The position numbers were made by a program, and so were the translations under genes. A DNA stretch of 64,000 nucleotides, from NCBI RefSeq assembly GCF_963676685.1, contig NC_092351.1, positions 37,314,733 to 37,378,732 on the forward strand. Direction: 5' to 3'. This DNA comes from Mytilus edulis (taxonomy: Eukaryota; Mollusca; Bivalvia; Mytilida; Mytilidae). The notes beneath the pieces are model-generated. The model had not been told where the DNA came from and made no database searches. It saw only the letters and a list, made by a program, of their open reading frames with translations. Shown here in pieces: positions 63,118 through 64,000 of this stretch (its first letter is position 1; each line of letters starts with the position of its first letter).

Positions 63118-64000
63118 CTTTAATATAAACATAGTTTTTTTTTGTATATGTTAGAATTCCCTGATGGATATTAAATGATTATTATAAATACTCCATCGAG
63201 CTTAGTCGATTCTTAAATTGACGGGTGGTACAAATGTAGCTGCAATGAAAAAAATTGAGTCGACTGCAATGGTCACACGTTCTACCTGGATGGAAAATTT
63301 CGAAAATTTGACCTATTTAGTCAAACGAATATTTCTTTTGTTTATATTGTTGTTATAATAATTTGAAAATATAGTTAAATTGTTCTTGTCAAACATTCAT
63401 TTTAATAGCTTAATGTGTTTTAGGAAGTTAAATGGAAGTGCATTCTTTTAAAGAGTTTTTAGATTATACACAAAATACATATTATGATAGAACGAACAAA
63501 ACGAAATAATGGAAATACCAATATTTAAACTTTTTTCAATATCTCGCACTAAACATTTTTTTGTGAAATATGAATTGCTGTAAAAAAAAAAAGAGGAGAA
63601 TGATACCAAAGAGATACTCAAACTCGTAAATTCAAAACAAATCCAAAAACTTAAAAGTCAAGGAAACCGAGGAGTTGAAACCATTGGTTCTTAAAAGAGG
63701 GACGAAATATACCAAAGGGACAGTCAAACTCATAGATAGAAAATAAACTGACAACGCCATGGCTAAAAAGGAAAAGACAAACAGACAAATAGTAGTACAG
63801 AAGACACAACATAGAAAACTAAAGACTATAAGCAACACGAACACCAGCAAAAACTGGGGGCGATCTCAGGTGATCCGGAAGGATAAGCAGATGCTGCTCC
63901 ACATGTGGCACCCGTCGTGTTGCTTATGTTATTACAAATCCGGTAAATAGTATAATTAGGTATTATTTGTAAAATTTTAAATAATAAGACTAACTTGATA
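63118..64000. other. Intron of the membrane protein gene, no exon seen
   Basis: It contains an R4 repeat at 63693-63958 (ACAACGCCATGGCTAAAAAG, CCTGCT-like CTGCTCCACATGTGGCACCC, GTCGTGTTGCTTATG). The open frame on its minus strand (63632-63850) lies in this repeat. No signal peptide or upstream exon could be found. Confidence 0.55.

Overview
This is eukaryotic, AT-rich, intron-containing DNA, most likely from a bivalve mollusc and probably a mytilid mussel. The evidence is GT-AG introns, a multi-cadherin gene, a cluster of C1q-domain genes (a family strongly expanded in bivalves), and several interspersed repeat families that I recognise from mussel genomes. The species call is inference.

Layout. 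(1) 2073-24915, plus strand: the last 18 exons of a giant protocadherin of the Dachsous type. Every splice junction closes in frame. The joined exons encode 2719 residues: about 22 cadherin repeats, a transmembrane helix and a roughly 370-residue cytoplasmic tail with a Dachsous-like motif resembling the catenin-binding end of classical cadherins. The 5' exons lie upstream of the window. The introns carry repeats, including a 1.8 kb element with three tandem 500-bp units. (2) 24916-29930: 3' UTR and repeat-rich intergenic DNA with a 21-bp minisatellite. (3) 29930-55570, minus strand: a tandem array of secreted coiled-coil + C1q genes. Each has exon 1 (signal peptide and coiled coil, normally 391 nt of CDS) and exon 2 (C1q domain, 455 nt of CDS). 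Two copies look intact (34270-35827 and 46189-47550). One is full length except for a single in-frame stop (51603-53226). Two are clear pseudogenes (29937-30871 and 41866-42616), and two older exon-1 relics remain (about 49110 and 53940). Gene C and its upstream flank are duplicated in tandem as gene D. (4) 56441-63117, minus strand: the 3' seven exons of a different single-pass membrane protein. It has a CCG...QVWRP beta-sandwich-like domain, one cadherin-like repeat, a transmembrane helix and a short basic tail. Its 5' exons lie beyond the window.

Mobile DNA shapes the C1q region. It holds a degenerate reverse transcriptase (38735-40625, probably Penelope-like) split by a 1234-bp element with perfect 51-bp inverted repeats and a TAA duplication (Harbinger-like). 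It also holds a 1.2 kb long-TIR transposon in the intron of a C1q pseudogene, several foldback elements, and a family of about 250-bp repeats that carry hammerhead ribozyme motifs. One hammerhead copy (33696-33739) has an intact type-I core. Another (52461-52508) has an intact core and a stem III that can close on itself.
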